From the NCBI GenBank assembly GCA_027625915.1, contig JANTQA010000023.1:2108001-2172000 (forward strand): a stretch of DNA of 64,000 bases, written 5' to 3'. Shown one piece after another: positions 22,705 through 34,066 of this stretch. Below the pieces are notes generated by a model that ran no database searches, was not told the origin of the DNA, and saw nothing but the letters and a program-made list of their open reading frames with translations. The DNA comes from Anaeramoeba flamelloides. Lineage: Eukaryota; Metamonada; Anaeramoebidae. A program made the position numbers and the translations under genes. The number at the start of each line of letters is the position of its first letter. Positions within the stretch are counted from its first letter, which is position 1.

Positions 22705-25080
22705 ATGATAATCAAAAGAGCTAAAAAACCAAACAAATTGCTTCTCTTCCTTCGTTTAGCACAAAAACAATTACTTTTCAGAATCATTCTTCTTGTATTA
22801 ATAATTCTTTTAATAATTACCACTTTTGGGAAACAATTTCACCAAGATCACACAAAACTAAAGAGAAACGAAAATTCAAATAAATTGGATGTGAATGAAA
22901 ATGAAGAAAAGGAAAATGAGGGTGATCCTTTGAATTTATTACTTTTACATGTCTCTGTGCCCTTATTTGATTTTAAAGGATCTGATATCAGGATCATGGA
23001 TGTAATCCAGAGCCTGATCCAGCACGAAGTGCATATCACATACGCAGGGTGGAATGTTGAAAATGGGCAGCAGCCGTACCATTTAGAGACCCTGCAAAAG
23101 ATGCCGAATGTAACTGTCTATCAAACGATCAATTCTCTGCAAGAAATTGAAAATTATGAGAAATTTGATCGTGCCTTATTATTCTTTTGGCTGACCGACA
23201 ACTTCTGGCATTGGCTCACCGATCGGTTTACCGAATTGAGAGCGCTGGTCCCCAACTGTGAAATCTTTGTTCTTGTTGACGAGGTTAGCTTTGATCGCTT
23301 TCGGCTGGCCACAGAAAGGGGGCGCGACCTCAGTGTCGACTTTCCGTGGCTTGATCCGCAGTGGCAGATGATGAAAATAGGCACTCTGCTGCTATTGAAC
23401 AATGCTGATCGGATTGGCTTTATTACAAAAAACGAATTAAAGTTTGCGTCTCGGTTTCTTCCACACAAATTGGATTCCATGACCGTGCTTCCGTTTTCAA
23501 CCAAGCCTGAAAGGATCAGGTCAAGGACAAGAGACGATTTTGACAATTCCAGAGGGCTAATCTTTTTGTCTTATGACAATTTGGAGGTTGTGCCAATGCT
23601 GCAGTGGTTTGTTGAAAACGTTTTACACAAAATGGACAAAGAGAACCCAGATCGTTTACTAACGATTTGTGGCTCCATATGCAAAAGGCTGGAAACCATT
23701 TTTGGCAACGATCCGTCCATTGACTTGAGGGGCTTTGTCTCTGAAACGGAATTAGATCGGCTTTTCCAAAATGCCAAAATAATGATCAACCCCACGAAAG
23801 GCGGCAGTGGCATCTGTACAAAGAATATCAACGGAATGAAAAGAGCCATCCCCTTCGTGTTTTCGATCGACGGCACTCAAGGATTTGGGCTTGAAGATTT
23901 CCAAACCGAATTACCCGTCTGTGAACCTACCGACGATAAATGCTTTTTAAAATATATTGAAAAATTAACAACAGATCTTGATTATTGGGAAGAAATTTCA
24001 AAAATTTCCTTACAAATAGTGAAAAAACAGTTTTCTTTTGAATACCTACACAAGCAAGTCAAACAGATAGCAACCAAAGATACAATTTTTAATCAGAATT
24101 ACAATAACCGAATTACTAATAATAATATCATGAAGAACAACATCAACATCAACAACAACAACAACAACAATAATAATAATAATATTTTAAACAACAATAA
24201 CAATAATGACAACAGGAACAATGTTGACAAATTATTAATCAAGGGCAACCAAAGTAATTTAACAAATGTTTCCAATTTGCAAATATTTATTTATCCCAAA
24301 TGGAAATGGAAAAAAGAAGATTGGCTACAGTGTATAATTTCAATCGAAAAATTTTACCATTTTGCCAAACAGCAATATGAATGCTACTTTACCATAATTT
24401 TAAACCAAAATGAACGATCAATTAAAAAAGATTATTTGGAATTATTTAAGAACTCACTCAACATCAAAATGCAAAATAGAATCAAAATTAAAGAAATTGC
24501 AATGAATGATGATTATCAAAAGGATTATCAGAATTCTGTATTACAGCCACTGATAGGTTCGTTGAGTGCATACGATTCAAGGGCAATCATTATTAGTGAT
24601 ATTTGGGTAACCTTTGACAATTTAAAAAATTTAATAGAGACACCAATTGAAAATTTTGATATTGTTTGTGGGATGGATTTTAAAAATGAGGATTTTATTA
24701 GATTTCAAGAAACGATAGCTTTGAATGGTAAATCTTGGAAAAAGCACAAACCCTTTGCTGTTAAAAAAAGACATTTAAATGCTATTGAAAACAATAAACC
24801 CATTAGAGTCTATACTTGTTCTTCTGGCTTGACAATGATAAGTGTTTATCCCCTTTTGTACAGAAACATTAAATTACCAATGTTAAATAAAAATGAGAAA
24901 AGTTCAAAAAATTTATTATTATCAATAAAAAAATTATCTCAGGAATTTTGGATACATGGGTTTTCTAATATATTTATTAACCCATTAATAAAATCTGGAA
25001 TCGATTATCCTTCGTCGTATTCATTAAAAAATATTAATTTCAATAATAATGATAACAATCAAGATCATTCAGAAAGCACA

Positions 25081-25126
<46 letters not shown>

Positions 25127-26457
25127 GCGATGGAAATGATGAGAAAGTTAAATTCAAAAAAATTGATAGATTACGATCTAATAAAATACCGAACAGAATT
25201 GATTGTTATAATATCAAAAAAAGAGGTCAAAAATGCAGGAACGAAAATTATAACCCAATTACATTGGGAATTAGAGGAGAAATTTTCAATATCGGTTCCT
25301 ATTCATTATCAAATATAAATTTATTATCCTATTTAACATCTTGGTACACCGAAGATGAATTACGCTTTACTGTTTTATCTTCGGATTCTCCCTCAGAAAC
25401 CCACTGTATTTATAATACAAAGCAATTAGATTTAACCAATAATATCATTTATCATGAAGAAACAGATGGAATGGATTTTGATATATTTATCGAAACAATG
25501 CTATTATCACTTCAGAATAATAAGAAAAAACTTGGCCTCATAAATGCAGAAATTAAAATTTTAAAAATTGAATGGGGTTACGGAAAGATTCCATCGGGCT
25601 TGATAAAAATTATTGATGAATATGACCAAATTTGGTGCAAATTGCCATCAACTTACAAAGCACTGAAACAAACACAAATAAATGTTAATAAAATCATTCA
25701 AACACAAGAAATTATTCCAAATTATTATTTTGAAGTCAATGGTTATTATATTGAAAAAAGGAAAAGCCATCTGGATTCAAGGAGCCCCAAGGTTTTTAAT
25801 TTTTTTGGTAAATTGGACGTGCGAAATGGAATTGATGTGCTAATTAAAAGTTGGACAAACGCCATCGATAATTATGAGACAGATGACAAATTGGTAATTT
25901 GGACACCAGATCCCGTATCTTTGATACACGCATATATCCCAGCATACAAATTGGAAAAATATCATATTGTAGTAATGGATTTAGATAGACCACGCTCAGA
26001 TACACAATTGGCAGATAGATTGATGGGGGGGAACTATTTAGTAATACCTAACAGAATTTTGGATCCTAGTTCTTATCTTCATTATGCAATGGCCATTGGC
26101 ATACCCACAATAATTACAAGCAATTTGATCCCGGAATCTTTAAATGACAACACCGATAAGAAAATTGCTTATATGATCCAATCGCAGAAACAAGAAGTTA
26201 CGAGCCCCGTTTTTGACCATTCAAGGAAATGCCTATGGCTAAAAAGAAATTCCAGATCTTGCCTTTTGTTAAATGAAATACCCACTTGGAACGAACCTTC
26301 AATTGAACATTTAACTGAATTATTTGTTAAATTCTTCAACACAGATCCAACTAATGTTTATGATTACTCCTCAAATGCTCAACAATATGTTAAACAATTC
26401 CCAATTCCTCCCATTATTGGCTTGTCTGAAAAAATGAATAAAAATAAAAACAGATAA
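22705..26457 (+). CDS. Membrane-anchored multi-domain glycosyltransferase (GT4-like, GT69-like, GT4-like)
   Basis: The 1250 residues start with a basic head and one hydrophobic segment (about 22-44), a type II signal anchor that suggests a Golgi or ER location. Residues about 75-440 resemble a GT4 enzyme (glycosyl transferases group 1): LICYD-type FLSYDNLEVVPMLQWFVENV, then ICGS, LRGFVSETELDRLFQNAKI and INPTKGGSGICTKN..GMKRAIPFVF. Residues about 520-730 resemble cryptococcal mannosyltransferase CMT1/CAP59 (GT69): IIISDIWVTFDN, FDIVCGMDF, RVYTCSSGLTMI. Residues about 850-1240 again look GT4-like: GIRGEIFNIGSYSLSNINLL, KILKIEWGYGKIPSG, then FFGKLDVRNGIDVLIKSW and later AMAIGIPTIIT. Poly-Asn linkers (24148-24183, 25081-25122) separate the parts. 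The likely role is transfer of sugars to a glycan or glycoprotein. Donor and acceptor are unknown, and the domain calls are from motif memory only. Confidence 0.8.
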
Positions 26458-26859
26458 ATTTTTTGCGAGATTTTATTTTTTTTTTGAAATTGAAAAAAAC
26501 CTCAAAATTTTTAATTTTTAATTTTCATAAATTCCAAGTCAAAATTGTCTGAAGAAAACTAAATTAAGATTCAAATATTTCTAATGACTGTTTATATTTC
26601 TAGATGCCCTTTGAATTGGAAGTTAAAAAATTAGTCACTTCAAAATTCTCTCATTAATGAGAACAAATGATTCTTTCATTAAAAAATTTAACCAATAAAA
26701 AGCCATTCAAAACTTTGGAACACACATAAAAATTCCTTCTTTGAAAAAAAAAAATCTTATTTAATAGATTCTAAGAAGAAATAATAAAATTAGAAAAATT
26801 CACTAATTGATATGTTAAAATATTGTTTATAAATTACTATATTCACAAAACAAAAAATA
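26458..26859. other. Downstream flank of the glycosyltransferase gene
   Basis: AT-rich non-coding DNA after the TAA stop, with T runs directly after the gene. Nothing else is recognised. Confidence 0.4.
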
Positions 26860-27260
26860 TAAAACCATCAATCAAATAAATAAAAGATGTGCGAAAAATT
26901 TTGGAAAGGGGATAACAAAAAAAAGTATTGTAAATTTGTTAAAATTTAATTAATAAATTATTGATCGATCAAAAGGTTATATATCATCAACTAATTTTAT
27001 TTGAGTTTTTTTGTTTTGAAGAATTCAACTTTTAACATAATACCAACTGTTCGGAAAAATTATTGATCGAGCGAAATAGGTGAGGGTAATTCAAAAAATA
27101 AAAAGAAAACAAAAAACTACAAGTAGAAAAAATGATTATCTTATTTTTCAACAATCATTTTTGTTTTCGATTTGAATGGAATTATATTATTGTGATTCTT
27201 TGAACTGTTTTAAATGTGCGGGAGATTTTTGAATTTTAGTTTACATAGATATTCTATTTT
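26860..27260 (+). repeat. Dispersed repeat H, copy 2
   Basis: It is homologous to 5190-5575 in the same orientation. Shared landmarks are TATTGATCGAT, ATCAACTAATTTTATTTG, GAATTCAAC, AAAAGAAAACAAAAAA, TTTGAACTGTTTTAAATGTGC and GAATTTTAGTTTACAT. No terminal inverted repeats or frames are seen. Confidence 0.4.
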
Positions 27261-27729
27261 TGGATAATTGTTCTTTATGAAAGTTTTTATATTTTTGGGG
27301 ATTTCCGTTCTTTGATCTTTTTGTATCTATTTGAATGGTTTTATTTTCGATATCAATGTACAATAGTTCGAGAATATAACAGAACGTAAAAAATGAAAAA
27401 AATGAAGATTTTTTACCCAAATTGCTAATTTGAAAAATTTTGGAAATAAAAAAATGTGCATTTTTCCAAATTAATAACTTTTTTCATTGAATTTCTATTT
27501 TCATTTTTTATTGTTACTGGAATAGAAAGAAAAGTAAAAAAAAAATTATAAAATTGTCTTCAACTGTATCAAATGAGTCTGAAACAATCTAATTTCGTTA
27601 TTTCATTAATGATGAATCTATTAAATATTAACGTAAATATCTGAAAATGAAAAATACTCTGAAATTTTTTAAACTCTTAAAAAACTGTTTGAACAACTTC
27701 TAAGATATTCTATTACCAATACACAAATT

Positions 27730-28295
27730 TTAATGGTTTATTTGGTTTTTTATTGTAAAATATTTTTTAACTGGAAAATATATCTTTCAAAAAAATAAAT
27801 TTTTAGGGAATAGCATTCAACCAATTTTCTTTGAAAAGAATTTGTCTCTTAGATGTATAAAATTTCTAATGATTGTAAAAAATTTTAATAAATTAGAGAT
27901 AATGTCTTTGGAAAGGACAAAATCTAATTATGTATCATTATTTGTAATTAAGTAAACTTAAATATAATCTTTAAATAACCAAGTAATGTCTAATCATACA
28001 CAAACATTACTTCGCCGTGCCCAAGGTAATACAATCTTTATTTAACTTTTCCTTCCAGAAGAGAAATTGGTTTAACGAAAAAAAAATAATCTAACACACT
28101 CTACCAATCCCAACACAGCCCACACCAAACACAAAGTACCCTGCCTTACACATATAATTGCTCTAACCAGTACTGGCATATACTCAAATATACTCAAAAG
28201 TTATCAAAAAAACCATCAATTCGTTTTAGTAGAAAATTTTAAAAAAATATGTTGTATTAAAATAAAATTGTTATTTTACAATAAAATTTATCAAG
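27730..28295. mobile_element. Inverted copy of a 580-bp dispersed element, family F (copy 1)
   Basis: The sequence is the reverse complement of most of 37820-38396. Shared phrases, given on this strand, are TTTTTAGGGAAT.G.ATTCAA, TGTATCATTA, TAATCTTTAAATA/TAATCTTAAATACA, CTTTATTTAACTT, GGTTTAAC, and CATATACTCAAATATACTCA near the right. The outer ends are more decayed than in the partner copy. There is no coding capacity. Confidence 0.6.
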
Positions 28296-29937
28296 AACAC
28301 TCATTTTTATTAAAAGTTCTTCAACAAGTTTATTAAAGTAGTTAAAAAAAAATTGATTATTTTTCATTTTCAACTATTTTCGGAAAGATTTCGTAAACCC
28401 CTTATTAACCCAATTTTTTTCCCTCTAATTTGTGAGAAAAGTTAAAAATAATTAATTATATATCTATATATATATATTTCTTTTCACTTGATGAATTTTC
28501 CTTTTCCTGGGATAAAGAGTCATAAAGGAAAAAGACCAAGTGGCTCCTCGTTAATTCAGATGCCATAAAACACCATAGTATGGGTAACTGGAAATTGAAA
28601 AAGCAAAAAATATCAAGTCTTATATATATATATATATATATATATATGCTCAAAAATTAAAAAGAAATTAAATGAAATTAAACAACCATCACCAAATGAA
28701 AATGCATGATCATTTAGTAAACTCCACTGAATTAACCAAAATAGTCACACCTTTAGTTTAGATGTTCTTAAAGAAATACTCTAATTGTTATTTTTTTTTT
28801 GTTTTTTTTGGTTTTTTACCAATGACTTCTTAGAACTCCTTATTTAATTTCTTTCTTGTATTTTTTCATTTAATTTTGTCAATTTTTTGTTTTTGAGTTT
28901 TAAAAATCAACAAATGTTGTGTATGTGCTTCTCAAGATTAATCATAAAATATATGAACTCATGTTTAAATTTATTTTTAGAAATTTAAGTAAAATTTTAA
29001 CTAGAGTGTAATTTACGATTCTGTAATAATAAAAAAAAAAAATGTTTTTTTTTTTTTTTTTTTGTAGAAAATGAACTTATTGAAAACAATTCTAGTCAAA
29101 ATAATTATCATATTTACAAATAATCAGCACTGTACTCAAATTTATTTTTAAATAATACTTAATAATCTTAACAATATTTTTTTTGATTATTGAGAGTTTG
29201 AATCATTGTCTCTTTAATATTGTTTCCTTTCACAAAAGTTAAATTAATAGTTTTTATTTAATTTTTTCCAAATACTACCTTCAATTTCATATTAAAGAAT
29301 AACCTTTACAAATATTAACACTTTTATTTTTCTAGTTTTTAAAAAAAGTTAAATCTGTAAAAATATAATAGCCATTTTCTTGATGAATTAAAAAAGATCA
29401 AGAAAGTAAAAAAATTCTTGATGATACCCTTTAATTGATTCATTTTTTATTTAAAGCCAAAATATAGTAAAATAATTGAAGAGGTGTGTCAATTGCACTT
29501 AAGGTAATTTTTACTATAAAAAATACTACAATTTTAGTTAATTCCATTTATTTGAGAGTTTTCAAAAACTGAAAGGGTCATTAGAAAAAAAATCTTTTCA
29601 AATTTATTCTTGATATTTAACAATATTGTTCAGAATAATATATTTAATTTTAAAAATATAAAATGGGATTTTAATTTTTTATTTAAAATATAGAACTTTT
29701 GAAAACAATTTTACATTAACTAAAATTTCAAACTTTTAAAAATAATCATTAAGTGTCTAACTCTTGATAAATTAAATTAATTTTCAATTTGGAACTAAAT
29801 CCAGAAAAAAAAATTACCAAAAAAAAAGTAATGTATTATCAAAAACCAAATAATATTTTATTTCTTTTTCGAAAAAAAGTAACACATTTTAAAATATTGT
29901 TTTTTAGAATGTTAATTAATCGTCAAATCTCAATTTA
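28296..29937. other. Non-coding stretch with TA microsatellites
   Basis: It contains a (TA)n run at about 28621-28647, a shorter one at 28465-28478 and long A/T runs near 29028-29065. No gene is seen. Confidence 0.5.
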
Positions 29938-30430
29938 TAAATACAGACTTTCCAAGGTAACCATGAAATTTTATATGAAACAAATTTGCTCTCATTTTTT
30001 GAATCAGAATAAGAAAGTTGATAGAGTAATTTGATAAAAGAGTGAGAAAAATTGTTTTCAAAAGTATAAATAAAACAGTTGACAAACTTATATTAACCCA
30101 TTTTCTAGGTCTTGATTTAAAACTATTATTTATAACTTTTTTAAAAAAACTTTAAAAAATAAATTCAAATAAGTTTTGATCAAGTTGTTTTACTGGTCTT
30201 TGAAATTTAAATGGGAAAAAGTGCCAACTAAACTTTTTGTTGGCGATCCTAAAAACTATTTGACTCATCATTTTTAAGTGCACTCAGTAACAGTTTTTTA
30301 AGAATCGCAATCAGCACTTTTTTAAAAATAGCTGTTCTTTTTTTAAAACTTTTCTAATTTCAGATAAAAAAAAAATGAATTTTGTTTCATAGAAAGTTTC
30401 ATGGTAAACTTGGAACTGCTGTATTTGTAA
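29938..30430. mobile_element. Foldback element with roughly 80-base arms
   Basis: The left arm (about 29941-30021) contains TACAGACTTTCCAAGGTAAC and CATGAAATTTTATATGAAAC. The right arm (about 30345-30425) in reverse complement reads TACAGCAGTTCCAAGTTTAC and CATGAAACTTTCTATGAAAC. It directly abuts the next element (30432). The reading frames inside it on both strands follow from this palindrome and are not genes. Its family is unknown. Confidence 0.5.
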
Positions 30431-30431
30431 A

Positions 30432-31153
30432 ACTACTATTTGTTGCAAAATAAATGTAACAAAATTTTCATTCAGCTTTCCAAAAAACGGGTTTTTAAAA
30501 TATAGTTGGGAAAAAAATACCATACATGAAAAAAATCCCGGACATGATTTTTAATTGTGAGTATTAGTAAAATTTTTGTATAATTTCAATTAAATCCTTA
30601 TTATAAATAACCAATTTTTTTATGAGATTAGTAATAAACCTACCTAAAGTCCATCAAAGTAAGGTGTCTTTAGAATACTCGAGTAATTGTTTGATAGCTA
30701 TATGTTGATCAACTTTTTTTGAAAAACAATCGAGTTTTATTGAGGTTTACTAGATTTTGGAAAATTATAATTTTTCTTCTTGTTTTTTGATTGATTGAAT
30801 GGTGTTTTGAACAAGTGTGATTTCATCAATCATCATTCTAATAAGTGGGGGAGTTATAATTGAAAAAGTTTGATTCTTAAAAAAAGGAATTTGATTGTAA
30901 ATAAAAGAAATTACACAATAATTTTACTAATATTCACAATTAAAAATCTTGTCAGGGATTTTTTTCATGTCCGGTATTTTTTTCACTGCTCTACTTTAAA
31001 ATTTCAAATTTTTAATTACTTAAATCAGTTTAAATTATTAATTTTCTCAAGTAATTATGGGGATTTCGAAGATTTGTTTTAATTCTAGGAAGGTGATTAT
31101 TTTGGAATGCTGAATGAAAATTTTGATCTTTTTATTTTACAATTAATAGTAAA
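30432..31153. mobile_element. Family E foldback MITE (copy 2), split by another MITE
   Basis: The left end has AACAAAATTTTCATTCAGC, and the right end the complement, GCTGAATGAAAATTTTGATC. With the inserted 487 bp (30505-30991) removed, the element is about 235 bp, close to the 232 bp of the copy at 718-949, which supports a nested insertion. Confidence 0.65.
30505..30991. mobile_element. 487-bp TA-flanked MITE, family G (copy 1), nested in family E
   Basis: The terminal inverted repeats are about 70 bp: the left has CATGAAAAAAATCCCGGACA and AATTGTGAGTATTAGTAAAA, the right the complement of nearly the same. TA lies at both ends. By hand alignment it is about 96 percent identical to 32496-32982 and of exactly equal length, so both copies are young. 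A TA target and inverted repeats suggest Tc1/mariner origin. Confidence 0.8.
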
Positions 31154-31706
31154 AACAATTACTTACAAATAAGACAATTGTTCACCTTAATTTCGAAACC
31201 TTGATTAAATTTCAAATTGTAATATTTAGGGTCATTTAATAGCAAGTATGGGAGAGTTTTTGTGTTTTCTATGACTTGGTTATTTTGAGTGATTATTTGT
31301 ATGTCACGTGCTTGTAGAAATGTGATTTTTTGTTTGTGATTACTTTGCTCGGAAGAATTATGAACATTTTAAAAATTTTTTGCTTTTGTTATTTTGTTTC
31401 TAAAGCAAAAATAAAAAGATCTGTTCAATTAATTCTTTCGGTTTGTTTTTCTTTTCCGTTTTGGTAATTGTTTTTATCTGAACACACAGGTATTATTTCG
31501 TATTGCTTTGTGTTTTTTATGTTTTTTGTGTTTTATTTTTTTAAAAAATTATAAACAAAAAACAATTAAAAAAGCCAAACAAATGTAAAAAAAAAAAACA
31601 AAAAGAAAACATTATTGTGGTGATTGTTTTTTTTTTTTGTTTAATTTTGGTCGTTTTTCTTTTGTTTTTTTTTTTTGATTATCTTCATACAGATTTTCAT
31701 TTCGAT
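31154..31706. other. 3' flank of the ENY2 gene
   Basis: Non-coding, with T-rich and A-rich homopolymer runs (31586-31675) that lie just past the stop of the minus-strand ENY2 gene and may be part of its 3' end region. No further gene is seen. Confidence 0.4.
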
Positions 31707-32054
31707 TTAGATGTGAGATAGAAAGTTTTTTATTTTAACAGAAACTTCTTTTTTTAAATCTTCGTCAATTGTCTTTTTGGCCAAGGGACTAATTAAAGAA
31801 ATTAACTCTTCGTTTGTGACGTTTTGAATCCCTCCTTTTTCTTCAATTCGCTGACGGCACGTTTCTTTTAATTGTTGGCGGATCCCTGAATTAATCAATT
31901 TTGCCCTGATGTATTTCACTAATCGATCGCGTTCTCCTGATTTACGGAACCTGTTTGAGTATTCCTTTTTTAAAATTTCTAAGTTTAGTTCTTCTTTTGT
32001 GATTACAATGTCTCCTTCTTGGAAAATAATTTCACCTTCGTTTTTACTGGTCAT
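31707..32054 (-). CDS. ENY2: Transcription and mRNA export factor ENY2/Sus1
   Basis: ENY2 (yeast Sus1) is a small all-helical protein shared by the SAGA deubiquitinase module and the TREX-2 export complex at the nuclear pore. This 115-residue product, slightly longer than the usual 96-101, has a non-conserved head of about 27 residues. It then aligns with human ENY2 along its whole length: SGERDRLVKYIRAKLINSG (human TGERERLKELLRAKLIECG), then LKETCRQRIEEKG, a VTNEELISLISPLAKKTI block and the end LKKEVSVKIKNFL (human VKKELLQRIRTFL). No intron is needed, and it stops at TAA. It lies between two direct copies of a 487-bp MITE (30505 and 32496), about 0.4 kb from the upstream one. Identification is firm. 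Confidence 0.93.
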   Translation of the reverse strand: MTSKNEGEIIFQEGDIVITKEELNLEILKKEYSNRFRKSGERDRLVKYIRAKLINSGIRQQLKETCRQRIEEKGGIQNVTNEELISLISPLAKKTIDEDLKKEVSVKIKNFLSHI

Positions 32055-32495
32055 TTTGAAAAAAATAATTTCTTGGAAAAAATTGATTTCTAAATGAATC
32101 TGACTCGATTAAACAATTCAATTCAGTTTTTCTCTGTTTGGAAAAAATTTGTTATTTTTGTTAAAACTCAAATTCTTGGATGAGCTTCTTGTTTTTAATG
32201 AGTTGATGATTAAAGTAGGAACTTTTTTGAATTCCAAAGTTAATCTCGCAATTTACATTTTTATTGTTTCTTCTTTAGGTAATAATTCCTCTCATCTTTG
32301 AAATATTCCCAAACTAAAGCAATATTTAAAGAGGTGTGCTGTAATAGTTGTTGTTTATTTGAGTTTTGGAGATTCTTTTTATTGTCTCTCTTTGCAAATT
32401 CAGTTTCTTGGAATTTTTTTTATTTGTTAAAAATTGCTTGTGATTTGAAAAAAGTGATTTGAAAAATATATTTAAAAATTGGAATTTTAATTATA
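32055..32495. other. Presumed promoter region of ENY2
   Basis: About 440 bases between the ENY2 start and the MITE at 32496. It is T-rich on the plus strand, with no recognised motif. Regulatory sites for ENY2 should lie here unless they extend into the MITE. Confidence 0.35.
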
Positions 32496-32982
32496 GTAGG
32501 GAACAAAATACCATACATGAAAAAAATCCCTGACAAGATTTTTAATTGTGAGTATTAGTAAAATTTTTGTCTAATTTCAATGAAATCCTTATTATAAATA
32601 ATCAATTTTTTTATGAGATTAGTAATAAACCTACCTAAAGTCTATCAAAGTAAGGTGTCTCTTGAATACTCGAGTAATTGTTTGATAGCCTAATGTTGAT
32701 CAACTTTTTTTGAAAAACAATCGAGTTTTATTGAGGTTTAATAGAGTTTGGAAAATTATAATTTTTCTTCTTGTTTTTTGATTGATTGAATGGTGTTTTG
32801 AGCAAGTCTGATTTCATCAATCATCATTCTAATAAGTGGGGGAGTTATAATTGAAAAAGTTTGATTCTTAAAAAAAGGAATTTGATTGTAAATAAATGAA
32901 ATTACACAATAATTTTACTAATATTCACAATTCAAAATCTTGTCCGGGATTTTTTTCATGTCCGGTATTTTTTTCACTGCTC
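32496..32982. mobile_element. 487-bp TA-flanked MITE, family G (copy 2)
   Basis: It has the same orientation and length as 30505-30991, with only about 19 differences visible. The ends read GTAGGGAACAAAATACC and GGTATTTTTTTCACTGCTC, with TA on both sides. Flanking sequences of the two copies differ, so they are separate insertions rather than a duplicated segment. Confidence 0.8.
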
Positions 32983-33453
32983 TAAATAATAACTACTGAG
33001 ATGAAATTGGCTGGGTATATAAAAAAGAATTATTTTAAATATCTATGAATAATAATTATTAGATATTTTTTGAGATTGGTAGAAAGGGATTATTTTATAT
33101 AATAAAAACTCTTTAATTAATATTTTGAAGAATTAACGGATGTGGTATTTTTATTTTTATTTTTCTAGTAGTATTTCAGGATAAAAAAATCAAATATAAA
33201 ATTTTATCAAAATTGGTTCCTTACTAAAGAATTTTTCAAAAAAATCGAGGTGTATCCAATAGAAATATTTTGTCTAGAAAATAAATAGAAATAAGACAAA
33301 TAATTGGTTTCATATCAGCTGTATTGTACTGAATATGAAATTTACCTTTAAACGAAATTATTTATTTAAGTTTATTGTCAGATCGTTAAAACAAATAACA
33401 AAAGAAATTTTCATTTTTGAAATAATTAAAAAAGTGATTAAAATAGTTTCATC

Positions 33454-34066
33454 TTAAGGACTACCTTCCCACCCTTGGGGGGTTGAGGTTATTGTGTTAT
33501 TTTTCTCGAGAGCAAAAATATTAAAAAAAATTATAAAAAATGATGCTATATTTTTCAGATCTACATCACTTAAGTAATTGTGTTATTTCACTTTCACTTC
33601 TCAAAAAAAATTTTCACACAGAAGAAATTGGACAAAAAAAAAAAACAAAAACATTTTTTGTCATCTTTACCTTTTCACGAAGAATATTTTTCTTTGTTTG
33701 TCAATGAAAAGGAAAATTGAAAATAACAAAAAAAATAATTGCAAAAAATGGCTTTTGGGGATTTTCAAGTGCATTTCAAATTTTGGAACATTTAAAACTT
33801 GTAAAAGTAAATTTAAAAATCATGAATGGCAGCTCTAGAAAATCGTGTGAGTTCTGAAAGTTGAAATGGAAATTATAAAATATTAAAATCAAAATTTAGC
33901 ATGATCTAGTAAGGTTAATAACTCTAAAAAAGGTAAAAATTGTGAAAATTTCATATTTTTTCGAAAAGAAATTCTACTTGGATAAATATTACTTGGATTA
34001 CATAACTTATTCAAGGGCAATTTTATTGATTTTTTCACTGTTTTCACTTAAAAACATAGTCCTTAA
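33454..34066. mobile_element. TTAA-flanked element, family D (copy 1)
   Basis: The ends read TTAAGGACTACC and ATAGTCCTTAA. The body is the reverse complement of 61786-62310: shared text includes TTATTTCACTTTCACTTCTC, AGAAATTGGACAAAAAAAAA, TTTTCAAGTGCATTTCAAAT, GTTGAAATGGAAATTATAAA and ATTACTTGGATTACATAAC. The 86-codon frame inside (33578-33838) is A-rich and is not conserved as protein in the second copy. It is non-autonomous. Confidence 0.75.

Noticed and set aside
23154-23876. Minus-strand frames of 130 and 101 codons inside the glycosyltransferase gene
   Set aside because: They lie opposite a well-supported coding domain and have no recognisable motifs.
29789-30523. Plus and minus frames of 81 and 70 codons
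   Set aside because: Both arise from the arms of the foldback element at 29938-30430.
33578-33838. 86-codon plus-strand frame
   Set aside because: It lies within a family D element, and the other copy at 61786-62310 does not preserve the frame.
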